64,000 bases of DNA from Maridesulfovibrio sp. (lineage in GTDB: Bacteria; Desulfobacterota; Desulfovibrionia; Desulfovibrionales; Desulfovibrionaceae), in the NCBI RefSeq assembly GCF_963676065.1, contig NZ_OY780933.1, positions 2,582,122 to 2,646,121 on the forward strand, read 5' to 3'. Every line of letters starts with the position of its first letter. The first letter of the stretch is position 1. Shown here piece after piece: positions 45,950-55,395 of the stretch. Below the pieces are notes generated by a model. It saw only the letters and a list, made by a program, of their open reading frames with translations, had not been told where the DNA came from and made no database searches. The position numbers and the translations under genes are program-made.

Positions 45950-47407
45950 ATGGAAAAGATAGTAGGTCAGGCGCTGACTTTTGACGATGTTCTGCTTTTG
46001 CCCGCCTATTCGGAAGTTCTTCCCGATAGCGTGGACGTATCCGCTAAACTCACCGAAGAGATTACTCTTGGAATTCCACTGGTCAGTGCCGCTATGGATA
46101 CTGTCACCGAATCCAAGATGGCTATCCAGATGGCCCGTCACGGCGGTGTCGGCGTTGTTCATAAAAATATGAGCGTACGCGATCAGGTTCGTGAAGTTCA
46201 AAGGGTTAAAAAATCTGAATCCGGAATGGTTACCGACCCTATCGTTGTTCATCCTGATGATACCGTCGGCAAGGCTCTCGACCTTATGGCCGAATTCAAA
46301 ATTTCCGGTTTTCCCGTGGTTAAAGGTGAGCATCTTGTAGGTATCATCACCAACCGCGATGTGCGTTTTATCACTGATCGTAACGTGGCTATCTCTGAAG
46401 TGATGACCAGCCGCAACCTCATCACCGTGCAGAGCGGAATTTCTTCTGATGAAGCAAAACGCCATCTGCACACCAACCGCATTGAGAAACTGCTGGTTGT
46501 TGACGAGGAAAACAAACTTACCGGTCTGATCACCATCAAAGACATTGATAAAGTCAAGAAATATCCTAACGCCGCCAAGGATTCTGCCGGACGTCTTCGT
46601 GTCGGTGCCGCTGTCGGTGTCGGTCGTGACCTTATGGAGCGCAGTTCCGCTCTTATCACCGCAGGGGTCGACTTCCTGACTCTTGATTCCGCTCACGGTC
46701 ATTCCAAAGGTATTCTGGATGCAATCAAGGAACTCCGTTCCTGCTACCCCGATACTCAGATTATCGGCGGTAATATTGCTACCTACGATGGTGCCATGGC
46801 TCTTATCGATGCCGGTGTTAATGCTGTAAAAATCGGGATCGGTCCCGGTTCCATCTGCACAACACGCGTTGTCGCCGGTGTAGGTGTGCCGCAGATTACC
46901 GCCATTATGGAAGCAACCCGCGCCTGTCAGGAACGTGGTGTTTGCGCTATTGCTGACGGCGGAATCAAATTTTCAGGTGATGTGGTCAAGGCTCTCGTCG
47001 CCGGTGCCAATACCGTAATGATGGGTTCCATGTTCGCAGGAACCGATGAAAGCCCCGGTGAAAAAGTTCTTTATCAGGGTCGTTCTTACAAACTCTATCG
47101 CGGTATGGGGTCCATCGACGCAATGAAGAAAGGCAGCTCCGACCGTTATTTCCAGAACGATACCAATAAACTTGTTCCCGAAGGAATTGTCGGCCGTGTA
47201 CCTTACAAAGGCCCCGTTTCCGACAGCATTTATCAGATGATCGGCGGACTCCGGTCCGGTATGGGTTACGTAGGTTGTGCCAATATCGCTGAAATGGGCG
47301 AAAAAGCACAATTTGTCCGTATGTCCGCTGCCGGTTTCAAGGAAAGTCACGTTCATGATGTTATCATCACCAAGGAAGCACCCAACTACCGGGTTGATTC
47401 TTACTAA
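45950..47407 (+). CDS. guaB: IMP dehydrogenase
   Basis: The 485-residue product is a full-length IMPDH. It is a TIM barrel with two CBS domains inserted at about 95-205, the active-site loop [15 protein letters not shown] (Cys303) and the C-terminal flap (RYFQND). It oxidises IMP to XMP with NAD. GAGGG lies before the ATG. It is transcribed with guaA. Confidence 0.96.
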   Translation: MEKIVGQALTFDDVLLLPAYSEVLPDSVDVSAKLTEEITLGIPLVSAAMDTVTESKMAIQMARHGGVGVVHKNMSVRDQVREVQRVKKSESGMVTDPIVVHPDDTVGKALDLMAEFKISGFPVVKGEHLVGIITNRDVRFITDRNVAISEVMTSRNLITVQSGISSDEAKRHLHTNRIEKLLVVDEENKLTGLITIKDIDKVKKYPNAAKDSAGRLRVGAAVGVGRDLMERSSALITAGVDFLTLDSAHGHSKGILDAIKELRSCYPDTQIIGGNIATYDGAMALIDAGVNAVKIGIGPGSICTTRVVAGVGVPQITAIMEATRACQERGVCAIADGGIKFSGDVVKALVAGANTVMMGSMFAGTDESPGEKVLYQGRSYKLYRGMGSIDAMKKGSSDRYFQNDTNKLVPEGIVGRVPYKGPVSDSIYQMIGGLRSGMGYVGCANIAEMGEKAQFVRMSAAGFKESHVHDVIITKEAPNYRVDSY

Positions 47408-47419
47408 TCAGGAGTCCTA

Positions 47420-48967
47420 ATGCAGCACGATAATAAAGTAATTATTCTGGATTTCGGGTCTCAGTTCACTCAGCTGATTGCCCGTAGAATCCGTGAAGCG
47501 GGTGTCTATTCCGAAATTCACCCCTGTAATGTTGATCCGCAGAAGATCAAGGATCTCAGACCCGGTGCGTTGATTCTCTCCGGCGGTCCTTCTTCTGTTC
47601 TGGGAGAAGATTCTCCGCAGCTCGATAATTCCCTGCTTGAGCTTGGAGTTCCCGTGCTCGGAATCTGCTACGGCATGCAGCTCATGACCAATGATCTCGG
47701 CGGTCGCGTTGTTTCTTCCGAAAATCGTGAATATGGCCGTGCGGAATTCAAAGGTTCTGCCGACTGCGTTCTCTTTGACGGAATTGAAGACGTGGAAAAA
47801 CTCACCGTATGGATGAGCCACGGCGACCGTGTGGAGGCCATTCCCGAAGGATTCAGGGTCTGCGGTACTACTGAGACCATTCCCTACGCAGCGATGGCTA
47901 ACGATGATAAGAAAATGTACGCTCTTCAGTTTCACCCCGAAGTGGCCCATACTGAGAGCGGAACTACCATTATTAACAACTTTGTTTTCAAAGTGGCAGG
48001 CCTTAAGGCCGATTGGACCATGTCCTCCTTTGTAGACAATTGCATTAAAGAAATGCGGGAAAAAATCGGAGACAACAAGGTTGTTCTCGGTCTTTCCGGC
48101 GGTATTGATTCCACTGTAGTTGCTGTTCTGCTGCACAAGGCCATCGGCAAAAATCTGCACTGCATTTTTGTTGATAACGGCTTGCTGCGCATGCACGAGC
48201 GTGAAGAAGTTATCGGCTTTCTTGAAGAGCATTTCGAGCTTAACGTTAAATGCGTCGACTCCTCGAAGCTCTTCCTCGATAAGCTTAAAGGCGTTGAAGA
48301 TCCTGAGAAGAAGCGTAAGCTCATCGGCTACACCTTCATCGATGTTTTTAACGAAGAAGCAACAGCACTCAAGGATGTAAAATTCCTTGCTCAGGGAACC
48401 CTGTATCCCGATGTAATCGAGTCCGAATCTTTTAAAGGCCCCTCCGCGGTAATCAAGTCCCACCACAATGTTGGCGGACTGCCTGAAGATATGGATCTCG
48501 ATCTGGTCGAACCTCTGCGTGAACTTTTCAAAGATGAAGTCCGCAAGGTTGCCTATGAATTGGGTCTGCCTGAATTCATCATCTGGCGTCAGCCTTTTCC
48601 CGGTCCGGGTCTTGCGATTCGTGTTCTGGGTGATATTACCGAAGAGCGTCTTGAAATCCTGCGTCAGGCTGACAAGATCGTACAGAACGAAATGCATGCA
48701 TCCGGCTGGTACCGTAAGGTCTGGCAGGGATTTGCCGTTCTGCTGCCGCTCAAGACTGTCGGCGTTATGGGGGATGACCGCACTTACGAACATGTCATCG
48801 CATTGCGCATCGTAGACAGCATTGATGCTATGACCGCTGACTGGTCCCGCCTCCCCAACGATATCCTTGCCCGTATGTCCAATCGGATCATTAACGAGGT
48901 TAAGGGGGTTAACCGTGTAGTTCTGGATATCTCTTCCAAGCCGCCGGCAACCATCGAATGGGAATAG
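47420..48967 (+). CDS. guaA: GMP synthase (glutamine-hydrolysing)
   Basis: The 515-residue product has an N-terminal class I glutamine amidotransferase (Cys83 in LGICYGMQL; His/Glu in FHPEVAHTE), an ATP-pyrophosphatase domain ([13 protein letters not shown]) and the C-terminal dimerisation part ending PPATIEWE. It converts XMP to GMP. AGGAG precedes the ATG, 12 bases after guaB. Confidence 0.97.
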   Translation: MQHDNKVIILDFGSQFTQLIARRIREAGVYSEIHPCNVDPQKIKDLRPGALILSGGPSSVLGEDSPQLDNSLLELGVPVLGICYGMQLMTNDLGGRVVSSENREYGRAEFKGSADCVLFDGIEDVEKLTVWMSHGDRVEAIPEGFRVCGTTETIPYAAMANDDKKMYALQFHPEVAHTESGTTIINNFVFKVAGLKADWTMSSFVDNCIKEMREKIGDNKVVLGLSGGIDSTVVAVLLHKAIGKNLHCIFVDNGLLRMHEREEVIGFLEEHFELNVKCVDSSKLFLDKLKGVEDPEKKRKLIGYTFIDVFNEEATALKDVKFLAQGTLYPDVIESESFKGPSAVIKSHHNVGGLPEDMDLDLVEPLRELFKDEVRKVAYELGLPEFIIWRQPFPGPGLAIRVLGDITEERLEILRQADKIVQNEMHASGWYRKVWQGFAVLLPLKTVGVMGDDRTYEHVIALRIVDSIDAMTADWSRLPNDILARMSNRIINEVKGVNRVVLDISSKPPATIEWE

Positions 48968-48991
48968 TTTTTCCCATTAATAAATAAAATT

Positions 48992-49025
48992 AAAGCCTCC
49001 GATTTTATGTCGGAGGCTTTTTTTA
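48992..49025 (+). terminator. Terminator after guaA
   Basis: AAAGCCTCCG pairs with CGGAGGCTTT, followed by further T residues. The IS element begins 7 bases later. Confidence 0.9.
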
Positions 49026-49031
49026 TGAAAT

Positions 49032-49055
49032 TGTCCCGTCCTGAAATAGGTTTAC
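49032..49055. repeat. Left terminal inverted repeat of the IS
   Basis: It shares the core CCGTCCT and AAATAG with the right end at 50323-50346. Confidence 0.85.
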
Positions 49056-49073
49056 ACCCAAAGGACCTATTTT

Positions 49074-49472
49074 ATGAAAAAGGAAGAAAGTCAAAGAGTA
49101 AGGCGAAGTCAGCGCGATTACACAATGGGCTTTAAATTAGCGGTTGTTGCGATGGTAGAAGAAGGCGAAATGACCTACAAGCAAGCCCAAAAGACATACG
49201 GGATTCAAGGCCGCAGCACTGTTTTAGTCTGGCTGAGAAAGCACGGAACCCTTGACTGGAGCAAACCTATGGTACATCTGAAAAGAATGCCAAAATCTAA
49301 AGAGACTCCAGCACAAAAGATCAAGCGTCTTGAAAAAGAGCTTCAGGAAGAGAAGATCAAAACTATGCTTCTCAACGAAATGATTGATATTTCTGACAGA
49401 GAACTGGGTACTTCCATAAGAAAAAAACTTACCCCCGAGCTGCACGAGGTCTTCAGGAAACAAAGCAAATAA
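49074..49472 (+). CDS. IS3-family transposase OrfA
   Basis: The 132-residue product has a helix-turn-helix N-terminal domain (FKLAVVAMVEEGEMTYKQA) and a C-terminal leucine-zipper-like coiled coil (IKRLEKELQEEKIKTMLLNEM). A run of seven A (49421-49427, in frame A AAA AAA) near its end is a likely -1 slippery site. Shifting there joins it to the orfB frame with no stop, giving the OrfAB transposase. Confidence 0.9.
   Translation: MKKEESQRVRRSQRDYTMGFKLAVVAMVEEGEMTYKQAQKTYGIQGRSTVLVWLRKHGTLDWSKPMVHLKRMPKSKETPAQKIKRLEKELQEEKIKTMLLNEMIDISDRELGTSIRKKLTPELHEVFRKQSK
49421..49427 (+). promoter_or_regulatory. Candidate -1 programmed frameshift site (A7)
   Basis: In the orfA frame the codons are AAA AAA preceded by A. 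After a -1 slip the frame is open through the end of orfB. IS3 relatives use A6G or A7 runs at this place. Confidence 0.6.
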
Positions 49473-49501
49473 GTTTATCTGCTTGCTGTAGACAGCTCGG
49501 G

Positions 49502-50308
49502 GTGAGTCGGCAATCGATATATCAGGCTGAAAAACGCCATAAGGTACGGGAAAAACAGTTCCAAGAAGTAAAGAAACTTGTTTTGAGTCTGCGGGCCAGA
49601 ATGCCTCGGCTGGGAACGCGTAAGCTTTATTTTTTATTGCGTGAGAAATTTGTAGCTCGTGGAATCAAGCTTGGACGGGATGCCTTTTTCGCATTATTGC
49701 GCAGAGAGCATTTACTGATAAAAACAAGAAAAAATTACACAAAAACTACAAATTCAAAGCATTGGCTCAAAAAACATCCTAATTTATTGAAGGAGTTTAA
49801 GCCTCAGTATTCAGAAGAAGTCTTTGTTAGTGATATAACTTACGTAAAAACGTTAAATAAAACATACTATCTATCACTAATTACAGACTCTTTTAGCAGA
49901 AAAATTGTAGGTCACAATTTGAGTTCTGATCTTAGTGCCGAAGGGACCGCTAAAGCTTTAGATATGGCTATCAAAAACCGAAAAACGCGAAACAAAACAA
50001 TCCACCATTCAGATCGTGGATTGCAGTACGCATCGTCCATTTATCAAAACAAGCTCAAGAAAGCCGAAATGGTCCCATCTATGACAGATGGGTATGATTG
50101 TTACCAAAATGCGTTAGCTGAACGTATAAATGGAATTTTAAAACAAGAATTTTTGGTGTTTAAATGCACTAGTTTTGATGAGTTAAATTCACTCGTAAAA
50201 GAGTCTATTGAAATATATAATTCTGAACGTCCTCATCTTAGTTTGAAAATGAAAACACCGAACCAAATACATAAACAGGGCTGTGGGGGTACCCCCACAG
50301 CCCTGTAG
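49502..50308 (+). CDS. IS3-family transposase OrfB (DDE integrase)
   Basis: The 268-residue part from GTG 49502 carries the rve integrase core with all three acidic residues (SDITYVKT, HHSDRGLQY, ALAERINGILK). The same frame is open further upstream into orfA and encodes the typical SLSACCRQLGVSRQSIYQ segment, so the functional protein is probably made by frameshift from orfA. The last codons lie inside a perfect 32-bp palindrome. Confidence 0.92.
   Translation: MSRQSIYQAEKRHKVREKQFQEVKKLVLSLRARMPRLGTRKLYFLLREKFVARGIKLGRDAFFALLRREHLLIKTRKNYTKTTNSKHWLKKHPNLLKEFKPQYSEEVFVSDITYVKTLNKTYYLSLITDSFSRKIVGHNLSSDLSAEGTAKALDMAIKNRKTRNKTIHHSDRGLQYASSIYQNKLKKAEMVPSMTDGYDCYQNALAERINGILKQEFLVFKCTSFDELNSLVKESIEIYNSERPHLSLKMKTPNQIHKQGCGGTPTAL
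50275..50306. repeat. Perfect 32-bp palindrome at the 3' end of orfB
   Basis: Sixteen bases (50275-50290) are followed without a gap by their exact complement (50291-50306), centred on GTAC. It encodes the final residues of the transposase. No T run follows. Confidence 0.9.
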
Positions 50309-50322
50309 TAAACCAATTAACC

Positions 50323-50346
50323 GTCAATCTATTTTAGGACGGCTCA
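50323..50346. repeat. Right terminal inverted repeat of the IS
   Basis: It is complementary to the left end at 49032-49055 with five mismatches. Beyond it, 50350-50645 holds no gene; it has one clean hairpin (GAACCG/CGGTTC, 50583-50599) and probably the tat promoter. Confidence 0.85.
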
Positions 50347-50645
50347 AATTAAGCCACTGAAGCTAAAAATACCGGCGCGGTTCGATGCAAAATATAAATT
50401 AAGAAAGAATTTATGTTATTTCTCTGCTTTTGAGTTGTATGAATTTTTCGGCATTAATTAGTAAATAGTTGAAAGAGTGCCTGTTCTGCCGAATTTCTGT
50501 GCCGATAAGACGTAGATAAAGTTTTAGAAATCGGTTACAAGACGTCAGCAATTTTTGAAAAACTGCTGTGTATTCCATGCTGGAACCGGATTTCGGTTCA
50601 GTCTAATTGGTGTGTTTATTTTGTCGCAATAAAGAAGGAATTAAT

Positions 50646-51005
50646 ATGTTCGGTATCGGTTCTACAGAACTTATCGTAATTTTGGTTGTAGCTTTGATCC
50701 TCATTGGACCCCAGAAGCTCCCGGAACTTATCAAAAATCTTGGTAAAGGTCTTTCTGAAGTAAAGAAAATGTCCAATGATGTGAAGTCCACTCTTGACGC
50801 TGAGATTTCCGCTGCTGACGAAGAACGCAAGCAGAAGGAAGATCTTGCACGCGAAGCTGCACGCAAAAAGGCTGAAGAAGAAGCCATGGAAAAAGCACGG
50901 CAGGCTGAAGCTGAAAAGCAGCAGGACGTAGAGGAAAAACAGCCGACAGCGGATGAAACCGAAGAAGTTGCTGAAGCACCTAAGACCGAGAGCGAGAAAG
51001 CATGA
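50646..51005 (+). CDS. tatB: Twin-arginine translocase subunit TatA/TatB-type
   Basis: The 119-residue product starts at 50646 with AAGGA upstream. It has one N-terminal helix (GIGSTELIVILVVALILIG), the conserved Pro hinge, an amphipathic helix and a long Glu/Lys-rich tail. The early Glu (E8 in STELIV) points to TatB more than TatA; the assignment is tentative. Its end overlaps tatC by 4 bases. Confidence 0.8.
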   Translation: MFGIGSTELIVILVVALILIGPQKLPELIKNLGKGLSEVKKMSNDVKSTLDAEISAADEERKQKEDLAREAARKKAEEEAMEKARQAEAEKQQDVEEKQPTADETEEVAEAPKTESEKA

Positions 51006-52165
51006 GTTCAGCGAAGAAAGATTCGCGTGAAGTAGGGCAGGACAACTCTGAAGAAAAGAAAGCTGAAGAGTCTGTTTCAGAATCCCTGAATCCTGAACAG
51101 GAAACAGGCGAAGATTCTGAGTCCGAAGCCGCATTACCAGTTGAAAAGAGTGCAGGCGGTGTTGACCTGCATGAAGAAGCGGCTGATGCGGAAGGTGAAG
51201 ACGAAGAGGAGCTTGATGAAGAAGAAGCTCCTATGACTTTTCTTGAGCATCTGGAGGAGCTGCGCCGCCGTTTTGTCAGGATCATGATCGCTTGCGGTAT
51301 AGGCTTCTTGGCTTGCTATTCTTTTGCCAAGCCGCTTTTCTCTTTGCTTATGGCTCCGCTTGTTGCGGTTTTGCCTCCCGATTCTACTTTGATCTTTACC
51401 TCCCTGCCGGAAGGTTTTGTTACTTATCTGAAAGTAGCTGGTGTAGCCGGTGTTTTTGCTGTCTCTCCGTATATATTTACTCAGATCTGGGGCTTTATCG
51501 CTCCCGGACTTTATGAGCATGAGCGCAAGTGGATGATTCCCTTGGCATTTTTGTCCGCATTTTTCTTTGTGGGCGGTGCCTTGTTCGGGTATTATGTGGT
51601 ATTCCCTTTCGGGTGTGAATTTTTCATGGGCTTTGCCGATGAATTCATCAAACCGATGCCTACTTTGCGTGAATATTTAGGATTTTCGCTTAAATTGCTT
51701 TTTGCTTTTGGGCTTATATTTGAGCTGCCCCTGTTTATTTTCTTTCTTGCCAGATTGGGAGTGGTCACAGCCGAGGGGCTGCGCAGCAAACGGAAATACG
51801 CCATTCTGGTTTGTTTTATCTGCTCCGCAATTTTGACCCCGCCGGATGTCATGACTCAGACTTTGATGGCCGGTCCGTTGATTTTATTGTATGAAATAGG
51901 TATCTGGGTCTCTTACTTTTTCGGTAAGCGCGGTGGCATAAATTTGAAAAAAGCTGAATCTGAAAATGGTGGACCCGATGATTCCGGTCCTGATGGTTCC
52001 GGTCCCGGCGGTGGTTCTTCTGATGAACCTGCTGCTGAGGAGCAGCCGGAAGCAGAACAGTCCGAGTCAGAAAAAGACGGCGCTGACAACAAAAAGAATT
52101 CTAAGACTGAAAAAAAGTCCAAGCCTGAGGACTCCGGCTACGACGAAGATTTGATTGAAATGTAA
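51002..52165 (+). CDS. tatC: Twin-arginine translocase TatC with long acidic tails
   Basis: The 387-residue product has a normal six-helix TatC core (about 77-308; MTFLEHLEELRRRF, ITPPD-type LTPPDVMTQ). It is flanked by an N-terminal extension of about 76 residues and a C-terminal one of about 75, both rich in Glu, Asp and Ser. Both tails face the cytoplasm in the known topology. Usual TatC is about 250 residues. The function of the tails is unknown. Confidence 0.92.
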   Translation: MSSAKKDSREVGQDNSEEKKAEESVSESLNPEQETGEDSESEAALPVEKSAGGVDLHEEAADAEGEDEEELDEEEAPMTFLEHLEELRRRFVRIMIACGIGFLACYSFAKPLFSLLMAPLVAVLPPDSTLIFTSLPEGFVTYLKVAGVAGVFAVSPYIFTQIWGFIAPGLYEHERKWMIPLAFLSAFFFVGGALFGYYVVFPFGCEFFMGFADEFIKPMPTLREYLGFSLKLLFAFGLIFELPLFIFFLARLGVVTAEGLRSKRKYAILVCFICSAILTPPDVMTQTLMAGPLILLYEIGIWVSYFFGKRGGINLKKAESENGGPDDSGPDGSGPGGGSSDEPAAEEQPEAEQSESEKDGADNKKNSKTEKKSKPEDSGYDEDLIEM

Positions 52166-52203
52166 TGGCCGAAAATACGGCTGATTTATAAGAGAGGTTG
52201 GTT

Positions 52204-52791
52204 TTGTCTCAGAGATCCGCATCAATTACCCGTAGCACCAAGGAAACTGATATCGCCTTGAAACTGGATATCGATGGTGAGGGCCTTACCTCTATCGATA
52301 CCGGAGTAGGGTTTGCCGATCACATGCTTACCCTGATGAGTTTCTGGGCCGGCTTTGATCTGGACCTTAAATGCAAAGGCGACCTTGAAATTGATTCGCA
52401 CCATACGCTTGAAGATATCGCTCTCGTGCTAGGACAGGCCCTGTCCGAAAGCATGGGGGATAAAAAAGGTATAAACCGTATCGGCTTTGCTAAAGTGCCG
52501 ATGGATGAAGCTCTGGTGGAGGTTGTAATTGACCTTTCAGGGCGGGCCTATCTTGTGTATGATGATGACATCCTGCCCCCGATTATTGCCGGGGATGAAC
52601 GGGATGTCTGGCGTGAATTTTTCAAGTCACTGGCTTTCAAGGCCGGTATGAACCTGCACATCAAGTTTGAATACGGACGTAACGGACACCACCTTCTCGA
52701 AGGGGCGTTCAAAGCTCTTGGCCTTGCCTTCCGCAATGCTCTTTCCGTTGAACGACAGGGTGTTTCCAGTACTAAAGGGAGTCTCGACTGA
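52204..52791 (+). CDS. hisB: Imidazoleglycerol-phosphate dehydratase
   Basis: The start is placed at TTG 52204 because GAGAGG lies 6 bases upstream; the frame is open from 52198. The 195-residue single-domain enzyme has [26 protein letters not shown] and [14 protein letters not shown], the histidine-rich metal motifs of HisB. It makes imidazole-acetol phosphate in histidine synthesis. Its stop overlaps the lipoprotein start (TGATG). Confidence 0.93.
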   Translation: MSQRSASITRSTKETDIALKLDIDGEGLTSIDTGVGFADHMLTLMSFWAGFDLDLKCKGDLEIDSHHTLEDIALVLGQALSESMGDKKGINRIGFAKVPMDEALVEVVIDLSGRAYLVYDDDILPPIIAGDERDVWREFFKSLAFKAGMNLHIKFEYGRNGHHLLEGAFKALGLAFRNALSVERQGVSSTKGSLD

Positions 52792-53447
52792 TGAAACGGC
52801 TTTTCCCTCTCCTAATTCTTTGTGTTTTTGCCCTTACCACCTTTAGCGGGTGCGTAAGTAAGAGCGAGATTATTAAACTGCCGCGTCCTTCCGGTAAGAT
52901 CGCCGTCGCAGGATTCACCAACCCGGTCTTTAACTGGGAGTTACTTGCAGGATATCTGCCGCAGGAAGGAAGACCTATCAAGAAGGATATCCTCCAGAAA
53001 CTGGACGATAAAATGGTTCAGGTGCTTAGCAAGCACGGCGTTACCGCTTTTGCGCGTCCCGCGATTACCCGTCAGTGTCAGGAAATTGAAGTTTTTGAAA
53101 ATCTCGGAGGTCGTCGCGAGGCCGCTTTTGCTTATTGGGTTAAGGTCGGCAAGTGTATGAGTGCCGATTATATTTTGGTTCCGCAGATTCTTTTCTGGCA
53201 GGACCTTCGCGGCATGCAGAAGGCTGATTTCAATATCCAGCCCGCATCTGTAATTATTGATCTGTATCTTATTGATGTTAACAACAGGCGTATTGTTAGA
53301 AGATTCCATTTTGATGAAACTCAGCAGACTCTTATGGAGAACGTGCTGGAAGCCGATACCTTCTTTAAACGTGGCGGCAAATGGGTTACCGCAATGGATC
53401 TTTCTGACGAGGCCCTTGAGACCGGACTTATGGAGCTTGGTTTATGA
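52791..53447 (+). CDS. Lipoprotein of unknown function between hisB and hisA
   Basis: The 218-residue product has a signal peptide with lipobox FSGC (Cys21). The mature domain ([24 protein letters not shown]) looks like the CsgG/TolB-N-type fold used in periplasmic lipoproteins, by pattern only. It overlaps hisB by one base and hisA by four, so it is tightly co-translated with both. Confidence 0.75.
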   Translation: MKRLFPLLILCVFALTTFSGCVSKSEIIKLPRPSGKIAVAGFTNPVFNWELLAGYLPQEGRPIKKDILQKLDDKMVQVLSKHGVTAFARPAITRQCQEIEVFENLGGRREAAFAYWVKVGKCMSADYILVPQILFWQDLRGMQKADFNIQPASVIIDLYLIDVNNRRIVRRFHFDETQQTLMENVLEADTFFKRGGKWVTAMDLSDEALETGLMELGL

Positions 53448-54172
53448 TAGTTTTTCCCGCCGTGGACATTAAAGATGGCGTTTGTGTGCGTCTTTCTCAG
53501 GGACAGGCAGATGCCGTCACCGTATTTTCCAGTGATCCTGTTGCTCAGGCAAAGTACTGGGAAAATCAGGGCGCAAGGTATTTACACGTAGTTGACCTTG
53601 ACGGTGCTTTTAGCGGAATGCCTACAAATTTTAATCTCATTAAGGATATTTGTAGTCAGCTCAGCATTCCGGTGCAGCTTGGCGGTGGAATCCGCGATAT
53701 TGAAACAGCGATCAAATATTTTGAAGCGGGAGTACGACGTCTCATCATCGGCACTATGGCCCTTGAAGATGAGGAAACTTTTGCTAAGCTCTGTGCGCAG
53801 TTTCCCGGACAGGTAGGTGTTTCACTTGATGCGGTTAACGGTCAATTGAAGTCCCGCGGATGGGTGGAGGATGCAGGAATCTCTGTGTTCGATATCTTGC
53901 CGCGAGTAGAAGCTGCCGGTGCCGCCTTCATCATCTATACCGACATCAGCCGCGACGGAATGCAGACCGGTGTAAACGTAATGGCCCTTTCTGAGCTCTG
54001 CTCAAAGACCAAGCTTCCTGTTATCGCAGCAGGCGGAGTAGCGACTCTTGAGGATGTAATTAATCTTCATCCTTTGGTCTCTAAAGGTCTTGAGGGCGCT
54101 GTTTCTGGTCAGGCTATCTACACCGGAACGCTCAATTTTGCAGAAGCCATTGAATGGATTGAAAATAATTAA
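53444..54172 (+). CDS. hisA: ProFAR isomerase HisA
   Basis: The 242-residue TIM barrel has Asp8 (PAVDIKDG) and the second catalytic Asp in TDISRDGM, with the two phosphate-binding repeats (LGGGIRD, AAGGVAT). It isomerises ProFAR to PRFAR. Confidence 0.95.
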   Translation: MIVFPAVDIKDGVCVRLSQGQADAVTVFSSDPVAQAKYWENQGARYLHVVDLDGAFSGMPTNFNLIKDICSQLSIPVQLGGGIRDIETAIKYFEAGVRRLIIGTMALEDEETFAKLCAQFPGQVGVSLDAVNGQLKSRGWVEDAGISVFDILPRVEAAGAAFIIYTDISRDGMQTGVNVMALSELCSKTKLPVIAAGGVATLEDVINLHPLVSKGLEGAVSGQAIYTGTLNFAEAIEWIENN

Positions 54173-54270
54173 TTGATGGGCTTTGTGTTTTTGCTTGAAC
54201 TATTTTAACTCCGGCGGGTGGAAGATTTTCAGCTTCCCTGTCAGAGACACTAATCATAGGAGACAGTTCA

Positions 54271-54477
54271 ATGAAAAAAGTAGAAGTTAAAGGTATGAGC
54301 TGCATGCACTGCGTAAATTCCGTTGAGAAGGCTCTGAGCTCTGTTGAAGGCGTTACTGATGTCAAGGTCAGCCTTGACGATGCATGCGCTACCTATGAAG
54401 AAACTACCCCGGTTGATGATGCCAAGATTAAGGAAATCATAACCAAAATTGGTTTTGAGGCCGGCGAAGTTAAGTAA
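54271..54477 (+). CDS. Heavy-metal-associated (copper) chaperone
   Basis: The 68-residue HMA-domain protein has the metal site GMSCMHCVNSVEKAL. It has AGGAGA upstream of its ATG and a terminator behind it. CopZ-like copper delivery is inferred; no copper ATPase lies nearby. Confidence 0.88.
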   Translation: MKKVEVKGMSCMHCVNSVEKALSSVEGVTDVKVSLDDACATYEETTPVDDAKIKEIITKIGFEAGEVK

Positions 54478-54503
54478 TTATTAGTTGTAATAGAATTATG
54501 CAG

Positions 54504-54537
54504 AAAGCCCCGTACTTTTAAGTGCGGGGCTTTTTTC
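54504..54537. terminator. Bidirectional terminator between the chaperone and rhomboid genes
   Basis: AAAGCCCCGTACTT pairs with AGTGCGGGGCTTT (one G-T pair) with T runs on both sides; the convergent rhomboid gene ends at its edge. Confidence 0.88.
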
Positions 54538-55269
54538 TTAAAAGTCATCTGGCAATTCATAATCTTTTTTCTCCGGTACATAACAATAAACACAGCGATT
54601 TTTCTGAACAAAAAGGCGGGCCAGGATCATTCCGGCCACAAAACCGCCGACATGAGCGGCCCATGCTACCTTTTGCGTTCCTGCACCAAAATGGTCTGCT
54701 ACACCTGTAAAAATCTGGAGAATGAACCAGAGTCCTAAAAAAAGTGAGGCTGGAATCTTAAAGAAAAAGGGGATGATGATAACCGGGAAGAGTGTCAGCA
54801 CCTGACCGTGCGGATAAAGAAGCATATATGCTCCCATAATTCCGGCTACAGCTCCGGAGGCGCCTATTACAGGAGCACTGGCTGACGGATTGATAGCCAT
54901 CTGTATACCTATCGCGATGAGGCCGCAGACCAGATAGAACACGATAAATCTTCCGTGCCCCATGGCATCCTCGATATTATCCGCGAAAATCCAGAGCATC
55001 CACATATTTAAGATAATATGCAGCCAGCCGCTGTGCAGAAACATGTAGGAGAAAAACGGCAGGATCAGAGCGTCTGGGTAGCCTGAAGCCACTGCCCATT
55101 CCGGATGGAAAAATCTGGCCGGGACTACTCCAAGCAAATGAAAAAGCGCAAGCCGTCCCTGGGGAGTAAGTAGTTGCTCGAAGATGAAAACCGCGATGTT
55201 TAAAATTATTATCCCTCGCAAAACATAGGGTGTTGTCAAGCAGGGAACATTATCACGGATGGGGATCAT
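54538..55269 (-). CDS. Rhomboid-family intramembrane serine protease
   Basis: The 243-residue polytopic product has the catalytic serine in GASGAVAG (Ser138) and histidine in AAHVGGFVAG (His206), plus the first-loop HSGWLHIILNMW. The C-terminal tail has two cysteines (CVYC). AGAGG lies 8 bases before the ATG. The substrate is unknown. Confidence 0.92.
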   Translation of the reverse strand: MIPIRDNVPCLTTPYVLRGIIILNIAVFIFEQLLTPQGRLALFHLLGVVPARFFHPEWAVASGYPDALILPFFSYMFLHSGWLHIILNMWMLWIFADNIEDAMGHGRFIVFYLVCGLIAIGIQMAINPSASAPVIGASGAVAGIMGAYMLLYPHGQVLTLFPVIIIPFFFKIPASLFLGLWFILQIFTGVADHFGAGTQKVAWAAHVGGFVAGMILARLFVQKNRCVYCYVPEKKDYELPDDF

Positions 55270-55360
55270 GGCGCGGCCTCTGTTTCTGTAGGTGGAAGAT
55301 ATTCAGGTATATAATTAATACTAGCAGAAAATGCGGGGGATCTCCATGGCGGCTGCTCCG

Positions 55361-55395
55361 AAAAAAACGACCCCCGCTGCAAGAGCAACGGGGGC
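55361..55395 (-). terminator. Terminator of the 55361-55570 RNA unit
   Basis: On the minus strand a 10-bp stem with a TCTT loop (arms 55394-55385 and 55380-55371) is followed by TCG and seven T (55367-55361). Confidence 0.85.

Larger units (their letters stand above)
49032..50346 (+). mobile_element. Complete IS3-family insertion sequence (1315 bp)
   Basis: The 24-bp ends 49032-49055 and 50323-50346 are imperfect inverted repeats (19 of 24 positions match) beginning TG and ending CA. The trinucleotide AAT occurs directly outside each end (49029-49031 and 50347-50349), a 3-bp target duplication as expected for IS3. Inside are orfA and orfB in overlapping -1 frames with an intact DDE set. The element is visibly more AT-rich than its flanks. 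Ends and reading frames look intact, suggesting a recent insertion. Confidence 0.92.

Noticed and set aside
47417-48793. 458-codon minus-strand ORF opposite guaA
   Set aside because: It is a shadow frame of guaA; length reflects the codon bias of the real gene.
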